Positions 14,924 to 22,096 of a stretch of 28,308 nucleotides of DNA are shown piece by piece. The position numbers were made by a program, and so were the translations under genes. The stretch covers positions 1-28,308 of the forward strand of contig CABQWP010000021.1 of NCBI GenBank assembly GCA_902467875.1, in the 5' to 3' direction. The stretch is from an uncultured Collinsella sp. (GTDB lineage: Bacteria; Actinomycetota; Coriobacteriia; Coriobacteriales; Coriobacteriaceae). The stretch's first letter is position 1. Every line of letters begins with the position of its first letter. The notes below the pieces were generated by a model. That model did no database searches. It was given only the letters and a program-made list of their open reading frames with translations, and had not been told where the DNA came from.

Positions 14924-16225
14924 ATGCAGCGACAGCTTATGAGTGAACTTATCGCTTGGAAATCAAGGGCGAATCGCAAACCTCTCTTGCTTAAGGGAGC
15001 CCGCCAGACAGGAAAGACTTGGCTTCTTAACGAATTCGCAAGCCAGCAGTATCGAAACGTCATTCGTTTTGACTTTATGCTCGAGCCGAGCACACGCTCG
15101 CTGTTCGATGGGAACCTCGACCCCAAGCGCATCATCTCCCAGATAGAACTCCTACGTGGCCAAACCGTAACGCCGGAAGACACGCTCATCATCTTCGACG
15201 AGATCCAAGAAGCGCCACGCGGGATCACCTCGCTCAAGTACTTCAACGAGCTTGCGCCCGAATACCACATCGTAGCAGCCGGTTCCTATATGGGCCTCGC
15301 GCTCCGACGCGAAAACGAGTCATTTCCCGTCGGCAAAATCGACCAGCTCACCATGCGTCCCATGGGGTTTGCTGAGTTCGTTCGTGCCGTCGACGGCAAC
15401 CCGCTCGCCGACGCCATCCTTGCCGCAGACATGAACCTTCTGGCAAACGTTACCGAAAAGCTCGAGCACTTGCTCAAGGAATACCTTGTTGTCGGCGGTA
15501 TGCCCGAAGTTGTCTCCACTTTCGCCGAGACACGCGACTTCATCGAAGCCCGAAGGCTTCAACAGCAAATCATCGAGGCTTACGAATCCGATTTTGGCAA
15601 ACATGCACCCGCCCGCATCGTCGAGCGCATGAGGTTGGTTTGGAAATCCCTTCCCGGCCAGCTTGCAAAGGAGAACAAGAAGTTTGTCTATGGCGCCCTT
15701 CGTCCCGGAGCGCGCGCACGCGATTTCGAGGAAAGCCTCCAGTGGCTCACGGACTACGGAATCGTTCATAAGGTGCCACGTGCTTCCGCTCTAAAGGCGC
15801 CGCTCTCGAGCTACGAAGACCTCTCGGGCTTCAAACTGTTCTGCATCGACACCGGCATCCTCGGAGCGCTCTCCGGTCTCTCTCCGGCCATCGTTCTTAA
15901 CGGATCCGCTGTTTTTACCGAGTTCAAAGGTTCGCTGACCGAACAATACGTCGCGCAGGAGCTTTTGCTCCAGGACAAAACTCCCGCGTATTGGTCCTCT
16001 ACCTCCGGCAATGCCGAAACCGACTTTGCCATCGACCATGCGGGAACCGTGCTTCCGCTTGAGGTCAAGGCGGCAGAGAACCTTAAAGCGAAGAGTCTGA
16101 AAGTAGCCTGCGAAAAATTCAAACTCGAGCGTTGCGTGAGGAGCTCCCTGGCGGCATATAGAGACGAGGGCATGCTCATCAATATTCCGCTTTGGGAGAT
16201 TGGGCAGATCGACAAGCTGGCATAG
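14924..16225 (+). CDS. AAA_14 / DUF4143 ATPase
   Basis: This 433-residue ATPase has Walker A GARQTGKT (25-32), Walker B TLIIFDEIQE and a sensor-like IVAAGSYMG. A winged-helix-like middle part (GMPEVVSTF onward) follows, then the DUF4143 domain. Near the C-terminus, ETDFAIDH followed by LPLEVKA matches the D...ExK pattern of PD-(D/E)xK nuclease-like folds often seen at this end. Its function in the cell is not established; such genes are widespread, often in variable loci of gut bacteria. I chose the ATG at 14924 after GGGAGG (4-base spacer); a TTG 12 bases earlier is in frame. The coding sequence is visibly poorer in G+C than its neighbours, with codons such as CTT and AAA used freely, and it is enclosed by copies 1 and 2 of the long hairpin. 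This suggests acquisition by transfer. Confidence 0.88.
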   Translation: MQRQLMSELIAWKSRANRKPLLLKGARQTGKTWLLNEFASQQYRNVIRFDFMLEPSTRSLFDGNLDPKRIISQIELLRGQTVTPEDTLIIFDEIQEAPRGITSLKYFNELAPEYHIVAAGSYMGLALRRENESFPVGKIDQLTMRPMGFAEFVRAVDGNPLADAILAADMNLLANVTEKLEHLLKEYLVVGGMPEVVSTFAETRDFIEARRLQQQIIEAYESDFGKHAPARIVERMRLVWKSLPGQLAKENKKFVYGALRPGARARDFEESLQWLTDYGIVHKVPRASALKAPLSSYEDLSGFKLFCIDTGILGALSGLSPAIVLNGSAVFTEFKGSLTEQYVAQELLLQDKTPAYWSSTSGNAETDFAIDHAGTVLPLEVKAAENLKAKSLKVACEKFKLERCVRSSLAAYRDEGMLINIPLWEIGQIDKLA

Positions 16226-16245
16226 GCGCTGTGGGGACGCCCCGC

Positions 16246-16295
16246 AAGGACTGTCCCCAGGTGCCGGCAGAAAAGGAACGTCCCCAGGTGCCGGC
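16246..16295. repeat. Composite GTCCCC / GCCGGC repeat, copy B
   Basis: AGGACTGTCCCCAGGTGCC, then GGCAGAAAAGGAACGTCCCC, then AGGTGCCGGC. It matches copy A at 7528-7579 in opposite orientation. It starts 20 bases after the ATPase stop and ends 5 bases before long hairpin copy 2, so two repeat families are stacked in one gap. Confidence 0.8.
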
Positions 16296-16300
16296 TTCTG

Positions 16301-16367
16301 AGTTGCGGTGGAATAGGGACTGTTTGGTGCCCGAAAGGGCGATTTTAGTCCGTATTCCACCGCAACT
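16301..16367. repeat. Long AGTTGCGGTG hairpin, copy 2
   Basis: Arms at 16301-16320 and 16348-16367 pair over 20 bases with one mismatch. The loop carries a small GCCC-GAAA-GGGC hairpin with a GNRA-type tetraloop. It lies between the convergent ATPase and ppx genes, 13 bases from the ppx stop, and may serve to terminate either transcript, although no long T-run follows. Confidence 0.88.
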
Positions 16368-16380
16368 TATGAGGGGATGG

Positions 16381-17382
16381 TTAAAGGGTGCTGAGAGTGG
16401 GAGTCCAGGCGATGGTGGGAGTCGCGCCGTCGAGAACCTCGTTGATGGTGGCGGCCATGCCAGCAAGCAGGCTGTTCTCGCTTACGGTGAGCGTCTTGTA
16501 GCCGCCGGCACGCATGAGCTCGCGGATCACCACGGCGCCGGCCAGAATCACGCCCGCGCGCTTGGGCTGCACGCCCGGCAACGCGGCAATGCCTGCAACA
16601 TCCAACGCAGACATGCGCTCGATAGCGGCCGAAATCTGCTCCATCGAAAGCTCGCGCAGGTGCACAAAGTTCGAGTCGTACGGCTCCAGCTCGTGGACCA
16701 GCGCCACGAGCGTGGTAACGGTACCGCCCACCGCGACCAAGCGCTCGGCGCGCTCAAAATCGCTCGGCAGGCTCTCAAAGTAAGCCTCGAACTGCTCGTC
16801 CGCCCAGTCGGCAGCGGCAGCAAGCTCGCCGTCCGAAGGCGGCAGCGCCGAGAAAAACCGCTCCGTCACGCGACGGCAACCGATGTCCAGTGAGCGCGTT
16901 CCCTCCAGCGCAAAGACCCCGCGCTCAGGCGCATAGACGCCCGTCGCGAGCTCCGTGGAGCCGCCACCCGAATCGGCGACGATGATGCGCTCGCCTGCAA
17001 AGTCGTGCGCTACGCCAAAAAACGTCAGGCGCGCCTCAACCTCGCCCGGAATCACCTGCGGTTCGAGCCCCAGATCGCGCAGGCCGTCCAGCAGCAGGGC
17101 AGCATTGGACGCATCGCGTGCGGCGCTCGTGCACGTGGTGCAGATGCACGCGGCCCCAAAGGCACGGGCTTCGTCCACAAACATGCGGCACGCAGCGAGC
17201 ACGCGCTCAACGGCCGCCTCGCAAAAGCGCCCCGTCGCGTCCACGCCCTCGCCCAAGTCGGTGATCTCGGTATGCTTGGACGATTCCACGATCGCCCCGG
17301 CCTCGACCTGCGCCAGCACCAGTCGCGACGACACCGTTCCCAGGTCGATCGCGGCTACCTTATAGCGTTTGCAATCTGCCAT
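16381..17382 (-). CDS. Ppx/GppA-family phosphatase (exopolyphosphatase-like)
   Basis: This 333-residue protein of the actin-like ATPase fold hydrolyses inorganic polyphosphate or pppGpp in characterised relatives. It shows the N-terminal phosphate motif AAIDLGTVSSRLVLA, the central DSGGGSTEL and a third motif, AVGGTVTTL. Length fits the short, single-module members common in actinobacteria. GGAGGGGAG lies just before the ATG at 17382, 20 bases after the FtsB-like gene's stop, so the two form one transcript. Which substrate it prefers cannot be told from sequence. Confidence 0.9.
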   Translation of the reverse strand: MADCKRYKVAAIDLGTVSSRLVLAQVEAGAIVESSKHTEITDLGEGVDATGRFCEAAVERVLAACRMFVDEARAFGAACICTTCTSAARDASNAALLLDGLRDLGLEPQVIPGEVEARLTFFGVAHDFAGERIIVADSGGGSTELATGVYAPERGVFALEGTRSLDIGCRRVTERFFSALPPSDGELAAAADWADEQFEAYFESLPSDFERAERLVAVGGTVTTLVALVHELEPYDSNFVHLRELSMEQISAAIERMSALDVAGIAALPGVQPKRAGVILAGAVVIRELMRAGGYKTLTVSENSLLAGMAATINEVLDGATPTIAWTPTLSTL

Positions 17383-17402
17383 TGCGGGCTCCCCTCCGGG
17401 CG

Positions 17403-18164
17403 CTATTTGCCGTTGGACACGACCGTCTGGCCCTCGACGCCGTTAAACCCAAACAGCATGTCGAGCGCTTGGATGTACCACGGCGCGTCCTTACCGACTT
17501 CTTCGATTTCCTTGGCAACTTCGCTGGCCTTCTTGGCGTTCGACGACTTCTGGCTCGACGAGGCATCCGAATCGCCGTCCAGGCCCTGCACTTCAATCCT
17601 CTTCTCGCCGGGCATCACCAAGCCCAGGTCCTCGGATGCCGCATCCTTGATACCCTCCTCCGAGAGCAGCTTGTCGACGCTTTTTTGCAGCCCATCATTG
17701 TATTGCTGGCGAATCTCGACCTGCTTGGTCAAGATATCGCTCGAACGCTTTGCCACGTACAGGTCGCGCACGGGGAAATACAGGCTCACGAGCACCAGGG
17801 CAACGACAATGCCGATGAATAGCCCTCGCTGAGGACCGTGGGTAAAGTCGTAGATCGCCTTGACCACCGCGTTGTCGTTGGCGTAGTGCATAAAGTCCGA
17901 GCCCGAAAAACGGTTCGAAGGCCTGCTCGACCTATCGTGCGTTTGAGCCGACGAGCGCTGAGCATGCGACGAACGTGCCGGGCGCACTGGTCCATCTGTC
18001 GAAGTATTCACTTGAGCATTGGGGCGCGAGGTACTTGTCGGGCGCTGCATGGAGCGGTCGGCGCCGGCGTAGGCGGACCCACCGAGCTGCACCGTGCGCG
18101 CACGGCGAGGCGACGGCTCACGCGAACCGGCGGAATAGTACCTGTTGTCGTAAATCTGATCCAT
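17403..18164 (-). CDS. FtsB/DivIC-like septum formation protein
   Basis: This 253-residue bitopic membrane protein has a long, disordered, basic cytoplasmic N-terminus (about 1-95, rich in Ser, Arg, Pro and Gln). One membrane helix (about 114-132, GLFIGIVVALVLVSLYF) is followed by a coiled coil outside the membrane (about 137-170). The family's LGLVMPGE motif lies at 180-187. A Ser/Lys-rich tail of about 65 residues extends past the usual end of FtsB. In relatives it forms the FtsQ-FtsL-FtsB complex that activates septal peptidoglycan synthesis. I placed the start at MDQIYDN (18164) after AAGG; the open frame upstream is unlike the family. It lies between eno and ppx, its normal place in actinobacteria, but past the eno terminator, so a promoter near 18195-18215 (TAGAAT on minus) is likely. 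Confidence 0.85.
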   Translation of the reverse strand: MDQIYDNRYYSAGSREPSPRRARTVQLGGSAYAGADRSMQRPTSTSRPNAQVNTSTDGPVRPARSSHAQRSSAQTHDRSSRPSNRFSGSDFMHYANDNAVVKAIYDFTHGPQRGLFIGIVVALVLVSLYFPVRDLYVAKRSSDILTKQVEIRQQYNDGLQKSVDKLLSEEGIKDAASEDLGLVMPGEKRIEVQGLDGDSDASSSQKSSNAKKASEVAKEIEEVGKDAPWYIQALDMLFGFNGVEGQTVVSNGK

Positions 18165-18256
18165 GTGCGCCTTGTGCGGTTGAGGTTTGTTTGCGCTAAG
18201 TATTCTAGTTATAGCACGAGCGCCCGCACCGCCTTCGCCAGCCTTTGCTCGACATA

Positions 18257-18289
18257 AAAAAGGCGCTGAGTCATATGGCCCAGCGCCCA
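18257..18289 (-). terminator. Terminator of eno
   Basis: GGCGCTG (18263-18269) pairs with CAGCGCC (18282-18288). Read on the minus strand it is followed by TTTTTT (18257-18262). It lies about 70 bases past the enolase stop. Confidence 0.85.
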
Positions 18290-18360
18290 ATGGTGCTCAA
18301 CAGCGCCCGGCTGGAGCAAGGCAAATCCGAGTCTTCCCCGCCCCCGCGACCTCCGCGTGC

Positions 18361-19650
18361 CTAGCGAATGTTGTAGAACGCGGCCTTGCCGGCGTAACGC
18401 GCGCTGCCCTCGAGCTCGTCCTCGATGCGGATGAGCTGGTTGTACTTGGCGATGCGGTCGCTGCGGCACGGGGCGCCCGACTTGATCTGGCCGGCGTTGA
18501 CGCCCACGACCAGGTCGGCGATCGTGGAGTCCTCGGTCTCGCCGGAACGGTGGCTCACGATGCAAGCGTAACCGGCCTCCTTGGCGGTCTCGATGGCCTC
18601 CAGCGACTCGGTGAGCGTGCCGATCTGGTTGACCTTGACCAGGATCGCGTTGGCGGCACCCAGCTCGATGCCCTTCTTGAGGCGCTCGGTGTTGGTGACG
18701 AACAGGTCGTCGCCCACCAGCTGCACCTTGTTGCCAATGCGGCGGGTAAGCTCGACCCAGCCGTCCCAGTCTTCCTCGGCCATGCCGTCCTCGATGGAGA
18801 TGATGGGATAGGTGTCGACGAGCTTCTCCCAGTAATCAACCATCTGGGCACTCGTGTACTCCACGCCCTCGCCCTTGAGCTCATACATGCCGGTCTCGGC
18901 GTTGTAGAACTCGGTCGAGGCCGGGTCCATGGCGTACATGAAGTCGACGCCGGGCTTAAAGCCGGCCTTCTCGACGGCCTTGGTGATGTACTCGAACGGC
19001 TCGGCATTGGTCTTAAGGTTGGGGGCAAAGCCGCCCTCGTCGCCCACGCCGCCGCCCAGGCCGGCCTCGTGCAGCACGCCCTTGAGGGTGTGGTAGACCT
19101 CGGCGCACCAGCGCAGGCCCTCGGCAAAGCTCGGAGCACCCACCGGCATGATCATGAACTCCTGGAAGTCAACGTTGTTGTCGGCATGCACGCCGCCGTT
19201 GAGGATATTCATCATAGGTGTGGGCAGCAGGTGGGCGTTGACGCCGCCCAGGTACTGGTACAGCGACAGGCCCGCCGACTCGGCAGCGGCGCGGGCAACA
19301 GCCAGCGACACGCCCAGGATGGCGTTGGCACCGAGCTTGGTCTTGTTGGGAGTACCGTCCGCGGCAATCAGCGCGGCATCGACGGCGCGCTGGTCGAAGG
19401 CATCGAGGCCCACGACGGCGTTAGCGCACTCGTTGTTGACGTGCTCGACGGCCTGCGAAACGCCCTTGCCCTGGTAGCGGCCCTTGTCGCCATCGCGCAG
19501 CTCGCAGGCCTCAAAGGCGCCGGTCGAAGCACCCGAAGGCACCATTGCGCGGCCAAAGCTGCCGTCCTCGAGCACGACCTCGACCTCGACGGTGGGATTG
19601 CCGCGGCTGTCGAGCACCTCGCGACCGTAGACGTCCAAAATATCGCTCAT
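18361..19650 (-). CDS. eno: Enolase
   Basis: This 429-residue glycolytic enzyme converts 2-phosphoglycerate to phosphoenolpyruvate. The active-site motifs are complete: SGASTG near the N-terminus, the metal ligands in YAMDPAS, SIEDGMAEEDW and LVGDDLFVTN, the catalytic lysine in ILVKVNQIGTLTE, and SHRSGETED. Length is normal. GAGAGGGAG precedes the ATG at 19650. It has its own promoter region and terminator, so it is transcribed apart from mazG and the FtsB-like gene, although the cluster order is conserved. Confidence 0.98.
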   Translation of the reverse strand: MSDILDVYGREVLDSRGNPTVEVEVVLEDGSFGRAMVPSGASTGAFEACELRDGDKGRYQGKGVSQAVEHVNNECANAVVGLDAFDQRAVDAALIAADGTPNKTKLGANAILGVSLAVARAAAESAGLSLYQYLGGVNAHLLPTPMMNILNGGVHADNNVDFQEFMIMPVGAPSFAEGLRWCAEVYHTLKGVLHEAGLGGGVGDEGGFAPNLKTNAEPFEYITKAVEKAGFKPGVDFMYAMDPASTEFYNAETGMYELKGEGVEYTSAQMVDYWEKLVDTYPIISIEDGMAEEDWDGWVELTRRIGNKVQLVGDDLFVTNTERLKKGIELGAANAILVKVNQIGTLTESLEAIETAKEAGYACIVSHRSGETEDSTIADLVVGVNAGQIKSGAPCRSDRIAKYNQLIRIEDELEGSARYAGKAAFYNIR

Positions 19651-19723
19651 GTTGTCTCCCTCTCACTTGGAAACGTAGTGGATGCAAGCGACCGGCTGAC
19701 CGTGCACCATCGGTGCGTCTCCG

Positions 19724-19768
19724 TAAGTTAGCCATGTCGCACTTTTTGCATTATGCCCTAAGTTAGCC
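19724..19768 (-). promoter_or_regulatory. Direct repeats around the eno -10 box
   Basis: TAAGTTAGCC occurs at 19724-19733 and again at 19759-19768, exactly 35 bases apart. Between them lies ATTATG (19750-19755), read on the minus strand as CATAAT, the likely -10 of eno. One repeat is upstream and the other downstream of the -10, as in a repressor or regulator site pair. Confidence 0.4.
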
Positions 19769-19786
19769 GAGGGATACACTTGATTT

Positions 19787-19835
19787 TCGAAAAATTTAGC
19801 GGGAACGATGAGGCGTGTCAGCCCGTCGTTCCCGC
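19787..19835 (-). terminator. Terminator of the yfcE-mazG transcript
   Basis: GCGGGAACGA (19799-19808) pairs perfectly with TCGTTCCCGC (19826-19835). On the minus strand the stem is followed by TAAATTTTTCG. It begins 5 bases past the mazG stop. Confidence 0.8.
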
Positions 19836-19839
19836 AGTC

Positions 19840-20700
19840 TTACTCCTCCGCCTTTGCGGCATCCCATAGGTCGTTGAGGCCGTGGGTCGAAAGCTCGACA
19901 AGATCCACGTGGGCGTCGGACGCCATCTGCTCCATCGCGGCCCAGCGACGGCGGAACTTTGCTGTGCTGGCGCGCAGGGCACTCTCGGCGTCGATCCCCT
20001 CTTTGCGCGCGACGTTGACCAAGGCAAAGAGCAGGTCGCCAAACTCCATCTCGCGCTCGGGCGTTCCGGGGGCCTCGGCCTCAAACTCGGCACGCTCCTC
20101 GGCGACCTCGTCCCACACGTCTTGGACCGTCTCCCACTCAAAGCCCACGGCAGCCGCCTTGCGCGACACCTTCTGCGCCTGCATCAGCGCCGGCAGATGC
20201 GTGGGCACGCCGTCGAGCAGGCCCTCGGGCGCAGCCTCGCCTGCCGCCACGGCCTTGTCCTTGGCGGCTTTCTCGGCAAGCTTGACCTCGTCCCAAATCT
20301 TGAGCACCTCGTCGGAGCTCTCGGCATCCGAATCGCCAAACACGTGCGGGTGGCGACGGATGAGCTTGGCATCGATATCGCGCGCCACGTCGGCCAGTGT
20401 AAACTCGCCGGCGTCGGCCGCAATCTGCGCATGCAGCACTACCTGCATGAGTACGTCACCCAGCTCCTCGCGTAGGTGAACCGCGTCGTCCGCCTCGATG
20501 CAGTCGAGCGCCTCGTAGGCCTCCTCGATCATGTTCTTGCCGATGCTCTGATGCGTCTGCTCGCGGTCCCACGGGCAGCCGTCGGGCTGACGCAAGCGCC
20601 AGATAGTCTGCACCAGATGCTGCAGCTCGGCCGACGCGTCTACCAGCGTAGACAGATCGCGCGAGCCCTCGGCATTTTGCTGAGCCATGTGCTGCGCCAT
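19840..20700 (-). CDS. mazG: Nucleoside triphosphate pyrophosphohydrolase MazG
   Basis: This 286-residue cytosolic enzyme hydrolyses (deoxy)nucleoside triphosphates to monophosphates and pyrophosphate, clearing damaged or excess nucleotides. Both tandem MazG modules are present: an N-terminal one with CPWDREQTHQS, EEAYEALD and EELGDVLMQVVLHAQ, and a C-terminal one with EERAEFE and EFGDLLFALVNVAR. Acidic magnesium ligands are intact in both. The ATG at 20700 follows GGAGGAGG and starts 2 bases after the stop of the upstream phosphodiesterase gene, so they are coupled. It precedes eno, its usual neighbour in actinobacteria. Confidence 0.95.
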   Translation of the reverse strand: MAQHMAQQNAEGSRDLSTLVDASAELQHLVQTIWRLRQPDGCPWDREQTHQSIGKNMIEEAYEALDCIEADDAVHLREELGDVLMQVVLHAQIAADAGEFTLADVARDIDAKLIRRHPHVFGDSDAESSDEVLKIWDEVKLAEKAAKDKAVAAGEAAPEGLLDGVPTHLPALMQAQKVSRKAAAVGFEWETVQDVWDEVAEERAEFEAEAPGTPEREMEFGDLLFALVNVARKEGIDAESALRASTAKFRRRWAAMEQMASDAHVDLVELSTHGLNDLWDAAKAEE

Positions 20701-20702
20701 GG

Positions 20703-21251
20703 TTATTCCTCCTCCAGGATCACATGGCGGAACGCGCCGCCCTCGTAGATGCCGTAGCTGTGCGTACCGTCCTTGGGAATGCTCACACTGCCGGGGTTGA
20801 AGAGCCACAGGCCCGGGTGCGCAGCGCTTTCCTCGTTGACCTTGATGTGCGTGTGGCCGTAGACGAGCGCGGAGCCCTCGGGCAACGCGGGCGCGTGGTC
20901 GACGCTGTTGTGCATGCCGGCGCCAAAGACATGGCCGTGCGTCAGGAACAGCTCGCGGCCGGTCTCGTCGAACAGCGTGGCGTAGTCGGCCATGACGAGG
21001 AAGTCGAGCACCATCTGGTCGACCTCAGCGTCGCAGTTGCCGCGCACCGCGATGATGCGGTCGGCCAGGGCGTTGAGCAGCGGGATTACGCGCTTGGGGG
21101 CGTAATCGCGCGGCAGGTCGTTGCGCGGACCGTGGTAGAGCAGGTCGCCCAGCAGCACGATGCGGTCGGGCTGCTCGGACTCGATGGCGGCGCAGAGGCG
21201 CTCGGTCCAATATGCCGAGCCGTGGATGTCGGAGGCGATGAGGTATTTCAT
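20703..21251 (-). CDS. yfcE: YfcE/MJ0936-type phosphodiesterase
   Basis: This 182-residue calcineurin-like metallophosphodiesterase matches the YfcE family in length and motifs: ASDIHGS, LGDLLYHGP, RGNCDAEVD, LTHGHVFG and YGHTH. The family hydrolyses phosphodiesters with manganese in vitro, and its natural substrate is unsettled. AAAGGA lies upstream of the ATG at 21251. The stop codon lies within mazG's ribosome site, indicating coupled translation. Confidence 0.9.
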   Translation of the reverse strand: MKYLIASDIHGSAYWTERLCAAIESEQPDRIVLLGDLLYHGPRNDLPRDYAPKRVIPLLNALADRIIAVRGNCDAEVDQMVLDFLVMADYATLFDETGRELFLTHGHVFGAGMHNSVDHAPALPEGSALVYGHTHIKVNEESAAHPGLWLFNPGSVSIPKDGTHSYGIYEGGAFRHVILEEE

Positions 21252-21311
21252 GGGGAGATCCTTTCGAATGGGGTTGATATGGCTGGGCGCAGGATGTCGC
21301 CCCCAGCCGCG

Positions 21312-21797
21312 TTATTCAAATCGCAGTGCCACGGCTTGTGCCGCCTGCATCACGCGCTGGAGCGGCACATTGTGCTCGCGGGCGAGACGGGCGCAGTCCT
21401 CGTACTCGGGCGCTGCACGCTCGCTGCCGTCGGGCAGGGTTGCCACCTTGACGGACACCTCGCCCCATAGCGTCGTTACGCGCTCAAAGCGGCGTGGCAG
21501 GCAAACGCGCTCCATGACCTGGCGACGAATGCCGTTGGTCGTGGTTTCCAAAAAGATAATCGTCTGCAGGCGCTCGATATCCTCGTGAGCACAGATTACC
21601 TGTAGCTGCCAACTGGGACGGCCTTTCTTGCAATAGAGGGGCAGCCAATGCACCTCGCGCGCACCCGCCTCGCGCAGGCGGTCGGCAGCGTAGGCGAGCA
21701 CCTCGGGCGACGCGTCGTCGATGTCGCATTCCAGCTTGACGATGGTCTCGGGCGCATCGGTCTCGCGGGACAGCGGGGATGTGCTATCGCATTGCAT
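21312..21797 (-). CDS. Stand-alone LarC C-terminal domain (LarC2-like)
   Basis: This 161-residue protein matches only the C-terminal half of LarC (DUF111), the CTP-dependent nickel-insertase of the pincer cofactor used by lactate racemase and relatives. It shows LECDIDDASPEVLAYA, LREAGAREVHWLPLYCKKGR, IIFLETTTNGIR and APEYEDCARLA, in the family's order. The N-terminal LarC1 half and larB/larE are absent around it. In lactobacilli larC is read as two frames joined by a frameshift; here nothing like LarC1 lies upstream, so this is a free domain. I chose the ATG at 21797, with AAAGGATCC upstream; an ATG at 21836 lacks a ribosome site. It precedes yfcE by 60 bases on the same strand. Confidence 0.8.
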   Translation of the reverse strand: MQCDSTSPLSRETDAPETIVKLECDIDDASPEVLAYAADRLREAGAREVHWLPLYCKKGRPSWQLQVICAHEDIERLQTIIFLETTTNGIRRQVMERVCLPRRFERVTTLWGEVSVKVATLPDGSERAAPEYEDCARLAREHNVPLQRVMQAAQAVALRFE

Positions 21798-21903
21798 ACG
21801 GTCCGGATCCTTTCCGCGCGGGCTCGTTTTGTTCATCCAAACGCTAGCACATCGGACGTGGCACAAGCGTGACTTTCGTCCGTCGCCGCCCTCGCCCCCA
21901 TCC

Positions 21904-21968
21904 AAACGTGTACGTCAGCCTCCAAACATGTCATTATTTGTCGGTTTTGGAGGCTGACGTACACGTTT
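21904..21968. repeat. Perfect 23-base inverted repeat in a divergent region
   Basis: Arms at 21904-21926 and 21946-21968 are exact reverse complements (AAACGTGTACGTCAGCCTCC and three more bases), with a 19-base loop. It lies between the divergent LarC2-like and PHP genes, about 130 bases before the PHP start. It shares no sequence with the AGTTGCGGTG family. The rest of the 299-base gap shows a possible TACAAT -10 box near 22058 for the PHP gene. Confidence 0.85.
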
Positions 21969-22096
21969 TGAGAGCAAGCGAGGCCGCACCACGCGCCGCG
22001 CAACCTTTCCAATCGATTTCGATCCCCGGCGTGCCCGGCGTGTTGAGAGCTGCGCCATTACAATGAAGCGGATTCGCTTGACGCAAAGGAGCCGCT

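Noticed and set aside
14562..16367. Integrative element at the tRNA-Leu gene
   Set aside because: No integrase gene and no duplicated tRNA 3' end downstream; the tRNA has its own normal terminator. At most a small repeat-flanked cassette is supported.
18187..19731. 514-codon plus-strand open frame opposite eno
   Set aside because: Shadow of enolase; Gly/Val/Leu-rich translation with no domain and no ribosome site.
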